Of a DNA stretch of 64,000 nucleotides, positions 1 through 8,753 are shown in pieces. Source of the DNA: Olivibacter oleidegradans (GTDB lineage: Bacteria; Bacteroidota; Bacteroidia; Sphingobacteriales; Sphingobacteriaceae); NCBI RefSeq assembly GCF_042432805.1, contig NZ_JBHLWO010000002.1:372001-436000 (forward strand), read 5' to 3'. The stretch's first letter is position 1; each line of letters opens with the position of its first letter. A program made the position numbers and the translations under genes. The notes under the pieces were generated by a model. It was not told the DNA's origin. It saw only the letters and a list, made by a program, of their open reading frames with translations, and searched no databases.

Positions 1-873
1 TCAACGGATCTCAGCGCAGGAATAGCGGTTCATAACAATGTAGTGGATAATCAATTTGGTTTAGAGAGCCTGAAAATCTTTTATCCAAATATGCAGAGAA
101 GTAAAAGCCGTTTATTAAAGCGTGCATCGGTCCTGTTTAAATACAACAAAAAGGCGTGGAACGTAGCGGCAGGATTGGCTTATGGAGAGCGGGCTCCGAG
201 TGTTTCAGAGGGCTATGGGTTTTATCTATTCAATAGCTTTGACCGCTTTGATTATATCGGGAATCCTGAAATGAAAAATGAAAAATCAGTTTCGGGAAAT
301 GCCAGCTTGTCTTACAACTTACCTGATTTTTCAGTAAAACTCTCCGGGTCATGGTTTTTTATAAAGGATTATATTATCGGACGACCTCGAAGTGGGTTGA
401 GCGTAATGACTATTGGCGCAAGTGGTGTCAAAGTTTACGAGCAATTGGAATACGCCCACATTTTCAATACTTCGATTGATTTATACTATGCGTTTTTGCA
501 AAACTTTTCATGGTCTGGCAGACTGGGGTATCGGAGGGGAACAGCAAGGGAAGTAAATAATTTACCCCTGATTCAGCCAGTCACCTATCGTTCCGACTTA
601 GGTTATTCCTTAAATACTTTTTCTGTTGACCTAGCTGTGGACGGAGCGGCAAAACAGAACCGGGTCAACCCGGAATTTGGGGAAACGCCGCTGCCGTCTT
701 ACGCTATACTCAATCTATCCATATCAAACCGGTTTGCTTTTGGACAGCAATCAATGTTAATTAAGGCTGGCGTAGAGAATTTTTTAGATAAAAACTACAC
801 CACCTTCTCCGACTGGAACCGGATTCCGAGAATGGGAAGAAATTTCTATTGTAACGTGGTATGGAATTTCTAA
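1..873 (+). CDS. TonB-dependent receptor, C-terminal part (5' end outside window)
   Basis: The reading frame is open from the first base of the window, so this is the last 290 residues of a longer gene. The protein is rich in alternating aromatic and polar stretches typical of an outer-membrane beta barrel. It contains a VENFLDKNY segment near the C-terminus and ends in a terminal Phe (NVVWNF), the usual barrel-end signal for outer-membrane insertion. The late segment DLAVDGAAKQNRVNPEF followed by a YAILNLSIS strand matches the last strands of siderophore or metal-type TonB receptors. The ligand cannot be read from this fragment. A methionine 14 codons in is only an internal residue, not the start. 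Confidence 0.85.
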   Translation, partial: STDLSAGIAVHNNVVDNQFGLESLKIFYPNMQRSKSRLLKRASVLFKYNKKAWNVAAGLAYGERAPSVSEGYGFYLFNSFDRFDYIGNPEMKNEKSVSGNASLSYNLPDFSVKLSGSWFFIKDYIIGRPRSGLSVMTIGASGVKVYEQLEYAHIFNTSIDLYYAFLQNFSWSGRLGYRRGTAREVNNLPLIQPVTYRSDLGYSLNTFSVDLAVDGAAKQNRVNPEFGETPLPSYAILNLSISNRFAFGQQSMLIKAGVENFLDKNYTTFSDWNRIPRMGRNFYCNVVWNF

Positions 874-975
874 GATCGATGTTCGACATAGATAGGTTTC
901 TTCCGTCTATAAGTGGTGAGAATCCATACTTTTTGGCAAGTTGACCTATGGTGCAATCTAGATTGAAATATATGA

Positions 976-1107
976 CGCAACATTATTAAGACGTCAATCG
1001 GACTGATATTTTCGGCCTCGGCGACGGCATTTGCAGCAGCGGCAGGTCTACTAGCGGAAGTGCCGGTTCTTATCAGTCTGGTACACTTAGGTCTTTACTT
1101 CAAGTGA
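976..1107 (+). pseudogene. Possible remnant of an ACR3-type arsenite permease C-terminus
   Basis: Within the 720-base gap after the receptor, a short frame opens after a TGA at 973 and ends with TGA at 1105. It reads as a hydrophobic tail containing AFAAAAGLLAEVPVLISLV and then LYFK. This resembles the conserved end of ACR3 arsenite transporters, where a pattern like GPLVEVPVLISLV precedes a short basic tail. There is no start codon and no upstream transporter sequence in frame, so I read it as a decayed gene end. The family match is from memory of the motif and is tentative. I see nothing else convincing in the rest of the gap (1108-1596). Confidence 0.4.
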
Positions 1108-1596
1108 CAATTCTTTTGCGGGAACGAAAGGGAGAGGCTAAAGGTAAAAATGATGGCTAAATAATTGTATCCGACTTTTGGTGTGCTGCTCACCCGGCGG
1201 TGAACGATGTGGACTTTTCGTCGCCACCTATCCGTTCCATGATTGCAGTCGCTCCTTTCTTCTCGCTTTTCTTCCAATAGAAAAGTAGCTTAACCGTCGA
1301 TTTTTTTTCTGTATACTCAAATGTCTAATGTTTAATAACATTGAGTTAAAAGAAAATATAGAAAAGATACGAAATACTGAATATAATCAGTGAAATAGAT
1401 GTATTTCCTTTAGTATCCCTGTAGGGAATAAGTAAGCTTGTTTTATATTTTTCAGGGCCAAGTCGTATCAGACACTGACTTCCAAAAGTTCATATAAAGC
1501 ATTGCTTATAAAAGGTGTTATCCGATTTGCTTACCTTTGCTTTTTATCAATCTTTTTCTTGAAAATATAGTTGGATCGGATTAAAATCGTTTTAAT

Positions 1597-2718
1597 ATGA
1601 CACATTTCCTATTGACATTGATTCTTCTGGGTGCACTTCAAGGTTTTATTTGTGGTGGATTACTGGTGGCTCGAAGACGGGCAACGCTGTCTGAAAAATT
1701 ATTGGGAACGTTAATTTCTGTCATTGCATTGGCCAATCTGAATATTTTTTTGTGGTATCAACAGCTATCTTCTTTTTGGACTTCGGTAGGAAATATGCTT
1801 CCATTGATGTTATTCATGGCCATAGGCCCATTGCTCCTTCTTTATGTGCGCACGCTGTTAAAGAACGAGTATAGTTTAGCAAAAAGAGATTGGCTCCACT
1901 TCGTGCCCGTTTTGTTTGATCTATTACCTTACCTGATTGCCGGTAGTTTTTACTTGGGGATTTTGCATAAAATGCCATTCGTTTTTATCGACTATTATAA
2001 CACATACGTGGATGTTTTACGCTGGATTTCGTTAACAGCATATGTTGGATTGGCCTGGAAAATGGTGTATAAGAACAATCAAGAGATGAATGCAATGGTA
2101 AGAATATTGAGGCGGACCATAATGCCCTTCCTCATTTTTCAGGGGATATGGCTGATTTTCCTCTTAATCTATATTCTACCGGCATATCAAACAGCTTTAA
2201 TCCAATCTGTAGGCTGGTTCTCATTATATATTCCCTTGTCTGCGCTTATTTACTGGATTGGATTTATGGGATTTAACTTAATTAAATTACCCCTTGCGCG
2301 GCAAAAGGCTCAAAAGTGCGGTACGTATTTTGCTGATGAAAAAATAGGTGAGGCCATAAAGCAACTTAGGTATGCTATGGAGCACGACGAGCTCTATCTT
2401 GATCCGGAATTGAACCTCAGTAATTTAGTGAATTATTCCGGATTATCGCAAAAGCTTATTTCATCCGTTCTGAACCAATATATGAACACCAGCTTTACTG
2501 AATTTGTAAACAGGTATAGAGTTGAGGCATTTAAAAGGAAGATATGTGAGGCTGATATGCAGCGTTATTCGATAAAGGGAATCGCTTTGGAATGCGGATT
2601 TAGTTCTTTAGCAACGTTTCAACGTGTATTTAAACAGATGACGGGTCAAGTACCATCCTCCTTTCGCCAAGCGAATGGGCTTCCAACAATCCTCAAATCT
2701 AGATTTGAGGATAAGTAA
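1597..2718 (+). CDS. Membrane-anchored AraC-family transcriptional regulator
   Basis: This 373-residue protein has an N-terminal half made of about seven hydrophobic segments (roughly residues 3-25, 35-55, 63-85, 98-120, 130-152, 170-195 and 203-230). Its C-terminal AraC-type double helix-turn-helix lies at about 260-360. The second HTH is clear: IKGIALECGFSSLATFQRVFKQMTGQVPSSFR. Such membrane-domain AraC regulators are common in Bacteroidota and probably sense an envelope or membrane signal. The next gene, a secreted serine hydrolase, begins 49 bases after the stop and is a plausible target or partner. The ligand is unknown. Confidence 0.85.
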   Translation: MTHFLLTLILLGALQGFICGGLLVARRRATLSEKLLGTLISVIALANLNIFLWYQQLSSFWTSVGNMLPLMLFMAIGPLLLLYVRTLLKNEYSLAKRDWLHFVPVLFDLLPYLIAGSFYLGILHKMPFVFIDYYNTYVDVLRWISLTAYVGLAWKMVYKNNQEMNAMVRILRRTIMPFLIFQGIWLIFLLIYILPAYQTALIQSVGWFSLYIPLSALIYWIGFMGFNLIKLPLARQKAQKCGTYFADEKIGEAIKQLRYAMEHDELYLDPELNLSNLVNYSGLSQKLISSVLNQYMNTSFTEFVNRYRVEAFKRKICEADMQRYSIKGIALECGFSSLATFQRVFKQMTGQVPSSFRQANGLPTILKSRFEDK

Positions 2719-2767
2719 GGTTTGTAGCTGCTCAGAGAAGCTGCATCTTTGCCAAAAAAAACAAAAG

Positions 2768-4216
2768 ATGCGCTATTTAGTTCCCATACTCTTACTGGTT
2801 GCTTTTGCTGCACACTCGCAGGAGCATTCCGCTAATTTAATTAACCTCGTCGAGCAAAGACTTACTGCAAGTACACTTATAAAGGACACCTTATCCAGTA
2901 GCAAAATAGAAAGCCGCATGATCGATTGGAAAGTCAATGGTTTGAGTTTGGCTGTAATCAATGATGGTGCCTTAGCATGGACGAAAGTTTATGGTTTAAG
3001 AAACGCAATGGATACGGGTAGTAAACTTGATACGGCAACTTTATTTCAATGCGCTTCCATCGGGAAAATTGTTACAACATTGGCGGCCTTGTATCTGGTA
3101 GATAAGGGATATCTCACTCTTGATGAAGATGTGAATAATAAGCTGCTGAGTTGGAAGATACCCGAAAACGATTTTACAGCGCAATACAAGGTAACCTTAA
3201 GAGACCTTTTAACCCACACTGCGGGATTGATGGACGGCTACGGTTTTTTGGGATACGCTCCCGGTGAAAAAATCCCTAGTCTATTATCGATCTTAAATGC
3301 AATAGATCCTGCCAATAACAGGAAGAAATTGATCGTTGGCGCCGTACCGGGATCTATTGAACGCTATTCAGGCGGAGGATTCATTATTATTCAACAATTA
3401 ATAGAAGATATTACAAAATTACCATTTGAAAACTTTGTCGACAGTGTGGTATTCAAGCCATTAGGGATGATACATAGTACTTATAACTGCACTCCCGATA
3501 AGTCGCTCGGCCGTCCTATCGCTATTGCACACCGTGATAACGGAAAACCTTACAAACAATTTGATTATAGAGTCTATCCGGAAAAGGCGGCCACCGGTTT
3601 TTGGAGTACAGCCACAGATTTAGCCCGATTGATGATCGGAATACAAAAAATGAGGGTGGGAGAAACAAATTTGCTCGGTAGGCAAGTCATAGGGCAGATG
3701 TTAAGGCCGCAAATCAACGCCATGGGACTTGGCGTTCATCTAAAGGGCGACAGTTCTGTTGCCGGTTTTTGGCATGCGGGAAACAATGCAGGATTTACGG
3801 GAATAGTGATGGCTACCTGCGAAACCGGACAGGGGGCAGTGGTGCTGACAAATTCAAACAGGGGTGAATGGCTGGCCATGGAAATATTGAGGAGTGTAGC
3901 GAAAGCGTATGACTGGCCTATTACCTTATCATTTCTGCCTACATCGGTGCCTGAAATGGCGGAATATTGCGGTTCCTATGCTACTGCAGATAAGAAAACA
4001 TTGAAAATCGATGCCGAAAAGGAACGACTGTATTTTACCAGAAATGGCAATAAAAAGAAGTTCTATATTTACCAGATCGAAAGAGATAATTTCAGGATTG
4101 CCGAGAAGCCGGATAATCTGCTTTTTATTTTTAAGAGAGATAGAGAAGGGCGCGTTATTGGGCTTTCCATGTATGAAAATGCCGGACAATCCCATTTCTT
4201 TTTGGACAAGCTATAA
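2768..4216 (+). CDS. Secreted serine hydrolase, class C beta-lactamase/DD-peptidase fold
   Basis: I chose the start at 2768 because it gives a clean signal peptide (MRYLVPILLLVAFAAHSQ); an in-frame start 31 codons upstream overlaps the AraC gene and lacks one. The 482-residue protein carries the SxxK nucleophile motif (SIGK, Ser97 and Lys100), a YSGGG segment at the position of the Tyr-x-Asn motif, and HAGNNAGF at the position of the KTG/HxG motif. About 90 residues at the C-terminus form an extra beta-rich domain. The family includes periplasmic peptidases, esterases and beta-lactamases; the Ser/Lys motif shows catalysis is likely, but the substrate cannot be told. It is probably co-expressed with the AraC regulator just upstream. 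Confidence 0.8.
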   Translation: MRYLVPILLLVAFAAHSQEHSANLINLVEQRLTASTLIKDTLSSSKIESRMIDWKVNGLSLAVINDGALAWTKVYGLRNAMDTGSKLDTATLFQCASIGKIVTTLAALYLVDKGYLTLDEDVNNKLLSWKIPENDFTAQYKVTLRDLLTHTAGLMDGYGFLGYAPGEKIPSLLSILNAIDPANNRKKLIVGAVPGSIERYSGGGFIIIQQLIEDITKLPFENFVDSVVFKPLGMIHSTYNCTPDKSLGRPIAIAHRDNGKPYKQFDYRVYPEKAATGFWSTATDLARLMIGIQKMRVGETNLLGRQVIGQMLRPQINAMGLGVHLKGDSSVAGFWHAGNNAGFTGIVMATCETGQGAVVLTNSNRGEWLAMEILRSVAKAYDWPITLSFLPTSVPEMAEYCGSYATADKKTLKIDAEKERLYFTRNGNKKKFYIYQIERDNFRIAEKPDNLLFIFKRDREGRVIGLSMYENAGQSHFFLDKL

Positions 4217-4483
4217 AGGCTCTCTGCCCGGAAATGGTATGGAATAATAATATATCTTCCGAAAGCATTTGTTCGTGTACGGATTATCCGTTACCATTTA
4301 TACGTCAGGAAAGGTTAGCGATAATAAGATAAGATATCATACAGCCGTATGGTAATAGGCTTTCTGGCTTTCACTTTCGCAAAATGAGGTTTAAAGGGCT
4401 TTCTGAAATATAAAGATAGTTTATATTAAAAGCTACCAAACAAAATGCAAGGTTTTGTCTTTTTTAAATATAAAGTGAGCGCA

Positions 4484-5119
4484 ATGAAAAAGACAAGCAT
4501 GGTATTGGTCATAGTAATAACCTTTGCGGCCATGAGCCCGCTCATGGCACAAGAACGAGGGCATGGTCATGAAACGTATGGGATAAAAAGTCTAGAGTCT
4601 TCAGAAAGGGATGCCTATCAGCGACCCGAAAAAGTATTACAATATCTGGGGGATATAAAGGACAAGACGGTCATGGACATTGGCGCGGGAACCGGCTATT
4701 TCTCTGTGAAATTGGCGGATAAAGGTGCCCGCGTGATCGCCGCAGATGTGGACGATCAGCTGCAGACATACTTAAAGGAACGCATTGAAAAAAATAATCT
4801 GAAAAATATCGAACTGCGCAAAATCCCTTACAACAGTCCATCTCTGCAAAAGGATGAGGTAGATATGGTTTTTATGGCTAACACTTATCACCACATAAAA
4901 AGTCGACCGGATTATTTTGCAAAAGTGAAACGGGGTACAAAGGAAAATGGTACACTGGTCATCATCGATTTCTTCAAGATCGATCTCCCGGTTGGACCAC
5001 CGACCAGCGAAAAGGTATCTTTGGACGATGTAATTTTCGAACTGAAAGCTGCGGGATATACCACATTTGCGGTGGAAGTAGGCCTGTTACCATACCAATT
5101 TATCGTTAAAGCAAACTAA
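4484..5119 (+). CDS. Class I SAM-dependent methyltransferase with N-terminal signal peptide
   Basis: The 211-residue protein starts at 4484 with a signal-like segment (MKKTSMVLVIVITFAAMSPLMAQ), followed by a His-rich stretch (RGHGHETYG). A Rossmann methyltransferase domain then begins at about residue 45, with motif I MDIGAGTGYF and an acidic motif II end (IAADVD). The later motifs MANTYHHI and LVIIDFF fit the family. A start 13 codons upstream is in frame but would bury the signal peptide. Export of a SAM-dependent enzyme is odd, because SAM is cytoplasmic; the N-terminus may instead act as an anchor. The substrate is unknown. Confidence 0.75.
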   Translation: MKKTSMVLVIVITFAAMSPLMAQERGHGHETYGIKSLESSERDAYQRPEKVLQYLGDIKDKTVMDIGAGTGYFSVKLADKGARVIAADVDDQLQTYLKERIEKNNLKNIELRKIPYNSPSLQKDEVDMVFMANTYHHIKSRPDYFAKVKRGTKENGTLVIIDFFKIDLPVGPPTSEKVSLDDVIFELKAAGYTTFAVEVGLLPYQFIVKAN

Positions 5120-5283
5120 TCTCCGCTCTGAGCCACCCTGAAGCACTTCGATAAGGGGTTGTTGAATTCTAAATTCTACTTTGGGAAAAACTTTTTTGGC
5201 AACCATGTTGAGAATCAGGTAGTCGGGAGCAATTTTAGATTTTGGAGTTAAGGTCAATCCATGTTGACCGCTTGTTATCTGAT

Positions 5284-5634
5284 CTAAATTGTGAGCAAGT
5301 CATTCATATAAAAAATACTTGCCAAAGGAGACAGAGTCTGTTGGATCTCATTCGTTGTTTTGTCTTTATAAGTGCAAACAACAATTGGAATATCTGTCAC
5401 GTTGAACAAACTGAGAAGAGATGGATCTCTTAAGTATGTTAAAGCGAAAATGACTTTTGCACCTTGTTTATTTAACGGTTCGCTGTTAATTTCAATTTCT
5501 TCGGCAATATCGATCTCCCTAATTGCAATCTGAGCAATTACGCCAGCAATTAATGTTAAAAGTAGCCTTTCTTCTTCTGAGATTTTACCTTTGATCCTTC
5601 GGTCAGCTATTCTTTTCGCTCTTCTCTTTGCCAT
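5284..5634 (-). CDS. Small hypothetical protein
   Basis: I do not recognise this 116-residue protein. It begins with a strongly basic stretch (MAKRRAKRIADRRIKGK), then a hydrophobic helix-like segment (LLLTLIAGVIAQIAI), an acidic patch, and a segment with a beta-alpha character (KVIFALTYL; IPIVVCTY). It is the longest frame in the 5120-5879 stretch and lies at the edge of the accessory block, on the same strand as the next gene to the right. No catalytic motif is visible. Codon use looks gene-like, but it could be a chance frame; the rest of the stretch (5635-5879) shows nothing. Confidence 0.45.
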   Translation of the reverse strand: MAKRRAKRIADRRIKGKISEEERLLLTLIAGVIAQIAIREIDIAEEIEINSEPLNKQGAKVIFALTYLRDPSLLSLFNVTDIPIVVCTYKDKTTNEIQQTLSPLASIFYMNDLLTI

Positions 5635-5879
5635 ACACGCATTTTCAAATGAATACTAATATGGGGCTTGTTTATAAATTCTATATTTAGAAGCTGTTAA
5701 ATAACACGTATGACTTGTGGAGCCAGCCAAGACTAGACTATCAAAGCAATAGGAGACGAAAACAGGAACAGTGTTTGGTGATTATAATTCAATTCTGAAT
5801 TTTTTATATTTAAGTACTCCAGTTTTGTGGGGAGACGTCAATTACGTCAAGACCTTATACCAATGCATAGAAATTTCCA

Positions 5880-6713
5880 TCATTCATACCAACTGGAGGT
5901 ATCCACATCATAGTCATCAATTGTGTATTTGCTGAACGGAAATTCGGGGCTGATAACATATCGGATGGCGGTATCGAAAGGGAAGCTTTCATGTAAATCT
6001 AATCCGTCACCTTCCCGTCGTTCCTTGCTTGAGCCGTACTCAAGTGTCACATTCAGATTGCCACTAACCTCAACAATAATTTCAGTGCTATTTATCTCTA
6101 TGATATGGTAGTCCGACACTTCTGAATAATCGACATAGTGATGCGGAGCGAGCATATCGACATTTTGAAAGAAATTGTTTACTATTGATGACAGCATGTG
6201 GTCGTCAATGTGGCCATCTAAAAATTGCTTAAGGTCGTTTCGGTATGCTTCAATAGTATCAACTAAATTTATGAAAGCCTGCAAAACATCCTGCGACAAG
6301 TCCTCAATGTCTTTATCTGCCATTCCAAACACCTCTGGATTAACGTGGGTATATTTATTTAATATACTAATGGCGCTTTTTACCTCGCCAATGATCTCTG
6401 AAAGTGCTTCGGTGTCAAATCCCCAATCTGAAAGACTCTCATCTGTAATTCCTCCCTGTATGGCATACTTGATCCTTTGATGACGGGTAGGATTTCCATC
6501 AGCGGTTTCTTTTTTAAACCAAGCACATGCTTTTACATTGTCGTCAGGGGATAGGTTATGCAAAAAGTGGCGCGAAAGTTCGCGGATGGAGTATGCAAAA
6601 TTGTTCAATCTAAGTTTGTTAGTTGTATCGTTCAAGGTGTCAATAGACGCCGAAAACAGTTCCCTTTCGAAGTCGGTTGTCAGCAGTTCCTTTATTTTTT
6701 CTTGGTTTTCCAT
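5880..6713 (-). CDS. Conserved protein resembling predicted pPIWI-associating nuclease family
   Basis: The 277-residue protein has an N-terminal helical region with RELSRHFLHNLSPDDNVKAC and a TRHQRIKYAIQGGI segment, a central helical stretch with KYTHVNPEVF, and a C-terminal beta-rich part ending in DTSSWYE. These features recall proteins that databases label as predicted pPIWI-associating nuclease, a group found near prokaryotic defence genes; the match is from memory and I see no diagnostic nuclease motif. The gene is divergent from the Gabija-like pair, separated by about 155 bases that must hold both promoters. It could be an accessory defence gene, or simply a neighbour in the island. 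Confidence 0.6.
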   Translation of the reverse strand: MENQEKIKELLTTDFERELFSASIDTLNDTTNKLRLNNFAYSIRELSRHFLHNLSPDDNVKACAWFKKETADGNPTRHQRIKYAIQGGITDESLSDWGFDTEALSEIIGEVKSAISILNKYTHVNPEVFGMADKDIEDLSQDVLQAFINLVDTIEAYRNDLKQFLDGHIDDHMLSSIVNNFFQNVDMLAPHHYVDYSEVSDYHIIEINSTEIIVEVSGNLNVTLEYGSSKERREGDGLDLHESFPFDTAIRYVISPEFPFSKYTIDDYDVDTSSWYE

Positions 6714-6869
6714 TATTTAGGGATTGATTCTCGCTAGTTAAACAATTTTATCAATAATTGTATGATTCCGCAATAGTTCACCTGGATTTTTCCGCTGTTC
6801 CAATGAATTACGTTTTCGACTTGCGAAAATTTATTGATACTTTTATGGCTGAACCCTATAAACTTAGCT

Positions 6870-8753
6870 ATGTATTTGAGTGCTCTCAAAATCCACAACT
6901 TTAGAAAAATTCAGCATCTCCATATCGAGTTTAACAAGGGTGTTAACCTGCTGGTTGGAGAAAATGATGCGGGAAAGACTTCAATTCTGGATGCTATAAG
7001 GCTTGTCACTGGCGTTCATGGAAATGACTATTTCAGGGTAACCCATGATGATTTTTATACCGACGGGACTACCAGATGCAATGATCTTCAGATCACTTGT
7101 GAGTTCAAGGACCTTTCCAATCAGGAGTCCGCATCTTTTTTGGAGTGGGTAAGTATCGATGGAGATAAATATTACCTCAAAGTAACCCTTAGTGCTAAAA
7201 GAAGGGATAAGGGGAATTCCCTATTCGAGGTTTACCATGATCTCAGGGCTGGCGAGGATGAAGAGAGTGGTGCCATCGGTGGCGAGGCAAAAAGTAAACT
7301 GAGGGTTACCTATCTTAAACCGTTGCGGGATGCGGCATATGAACTTGCTCCAAGGCGTGGCTCGCGTCTTTCCCAGATATTGGGTGCATATGAGATTTTC
7401 CAACAACAACCCAATGTAGTACATCCTTTGGTCGATTCGATGAACAAGGCCAACTCTGAAATAAAAGATTATTTTGGAGATAAAGATGGGAAAATAGTAG
7501 CAGATACTATTAATGATACCTATCTGAAGGAGATTTCGTTAAAGAACAATCCGCTGAGTTCCAGGTTTGGGATTGCAGGCAACGAACTGGGAAGAATACT
7601 GGAGAAACTGGAGCTGATTGGGTTTTCCCAATCCGATGAAACGAATCTTGGGCTCGGAAGCAACAATTTGCTGTTTATAGCTGCTGAGATGCTTTTATTA
7701 AAGAAAGATAACGGATACACTGGCCTGAAACTGTCCCTGATAGAAGAAATTGAAGCCCACATCCATCCGCAGTCCCAAATTAATCTGATAGACTTTCTCA
7801 ATAAACACTGTGCCAAGCTGGAATTTCAGAACATCATATCGACGCATAGCAATTCCCTTGCCTCAAAAATCGACCTCAATAATCTAATTATATGTAAGAA
7901 TGGAAAGGCATTTTCCCTTGATCACAAAAATACGATGTTGGAAAAGGGGGATTACGCATTTTTGTCTAGGTTCTTAGATGATACAAAGGCCAACTTGTTC
8001 TTTGCAAACGGTGTGCTGATGGTCGAAGGTGATGCCGAAAACCTGATGATTCCTGCCTTTGCCGAAAAAATCGACCTTCCACTGCATAAATACGGTATCT
8101 CGATTGTCAATGTTGGTAGTACGGCTTTGCTACGGTATTCCAGGATTTTTCAAAGAAGAAATGGCGAGAAAATGGGTATACGGGTTGCCTGCATATCTGA
8201 TAGGGATATACCTCCCAAAGTCGCATCTGATTATACCTATGAAGTTAGGCGAAGCTCTGGAATAGTTGAACAGGTGCCATTACTGACTAATGGCAGAAAA
8301 ACTGAAGAAGATTTCACTGAAATCCAACTTGCCGAAAAGATCACATCAAAAAAAGAAAAGTTCAGGGGAGGTGATGTTGAGGTATATGTTGGCAATACAT
8401 GGACATTAGAGTACGAACTTGCCAACAGTGTGTTGTCACATTTGATCCACCGAGCTATTCAGATTGCGATCAAAATAGATGATGGCGGAAAGCCGTTTAG
8501 CAAAGTTGATTACCTTAAGGTGCTGAGATCATGTGAAGAGCAGCGCGAAGAATGGAGGGCCAAAGCCTTCACAAACGAACAGATTGCCGTTCAGATTTAT
8601 GCTCCCCTTGAAAGAAAACTTGCTTCCAAAGCAGTAACAGGGCAAATCTTCGCATTTCTTCTGCGCAGAGACAAAACAGACAAGGCAGCGATCATCGTAG
8701 ATCCGGCTTTGAAATATTTAGTTGACGCCATCAAACACGCCGCACATGTTTGA
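6870..8753 (+). CDS. OLD-family ATP-dependent endonuclease, Gabija GajA-like
   Basis: This 627-residue protein has an ABC/SMC-type ATPase followed by a TOPRIM nuclease domain, the order found in class 2 OLD nucleases and GajA. It opens with MYLSALKIHNFRKI and has a Walker A GENDAGKT at 30-37, a signature region near LGLGSNNLLF, and a Walker B with catalytic Glu (LIEEIEAH, about 290-297) followed by ISTHSN. The TOPRIM part has the catalytic Glu in VEGDAEN (386) and the DxD in SDRD (444 and 446). I chose 6870 over an upstream in-frame ATG because OLD proteins start at this strand. The next gene overlaps by 8 bases and encodes a UvrD-like helicase, the standard Gabija gene order. Gabija degrades or nicks phage DNA when nucleotide pools fall; here this role is inferred. 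Confidence 0.88.
   Translation: MYLSALKIHNFRKIQHLHIEFNKGVNLLVGENDAGKTSILDAIRLVTGVHGNDYFRVTHDDFYTDGTTRCNDLQITCEFKDLSNQESASFLEWVSIDGDKYYLKVTLSAKRRDKGNSLFEVYHDLRAGEDEESGAIGGEAKSKLRVTYLKPLRDAAYELAPRRGSRLSQILGAYEIFQQQPNVVHPLVDSMNKANSEIKDYFGDKDGKIVADTINDTYLKEISLKNNPLSSRFGIAGNELGRILEKLELIGFSQSDETNLGLGSNNLLFIAAEMLLLKKDNGYTGLKLSLIEEIEAHIHPQSQINLIDFLNKHCAKLEFQNIISTHSNSLASKIDLNNLIICKNGKAFSLDHKNTMLEKGDYAFLSRFLDDTKANLFFANGVLMVEGDAENLMIPAFAEKIDLPLHKYGISIVNVGSTALLRYSRIFQRRNGEKMGIRVACISDRDIPPKVASDYTYEVRRSSGIVEQVPLLTNGRKTEEDFTEIQLAEKITSKKEKFRGGDVEVYVGNTWTLEYELANSVLSHLIHRAIQIAIKIDDGGKPFSKVDYLKVLRSCEEQREEWRAKAFTNEQIAVQIYAPLERKLASKAVTGQIFAFLLRRDKTDKAAIIVDPALKYLVDAIKHAAHV

Noticed and set aside
1095..1277. Minus-strand frame of 60 codons
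   Set aside because: It overlaps the permease remnant, has a low-complexity charged start and hydrophobic end with no family resemblance, and no promoter.
3929..4247. Frames overlapping the end of the serine hydrolase gene on both strands
   Set aside because: They lie within a well-supported coding gene and show no protein family features.
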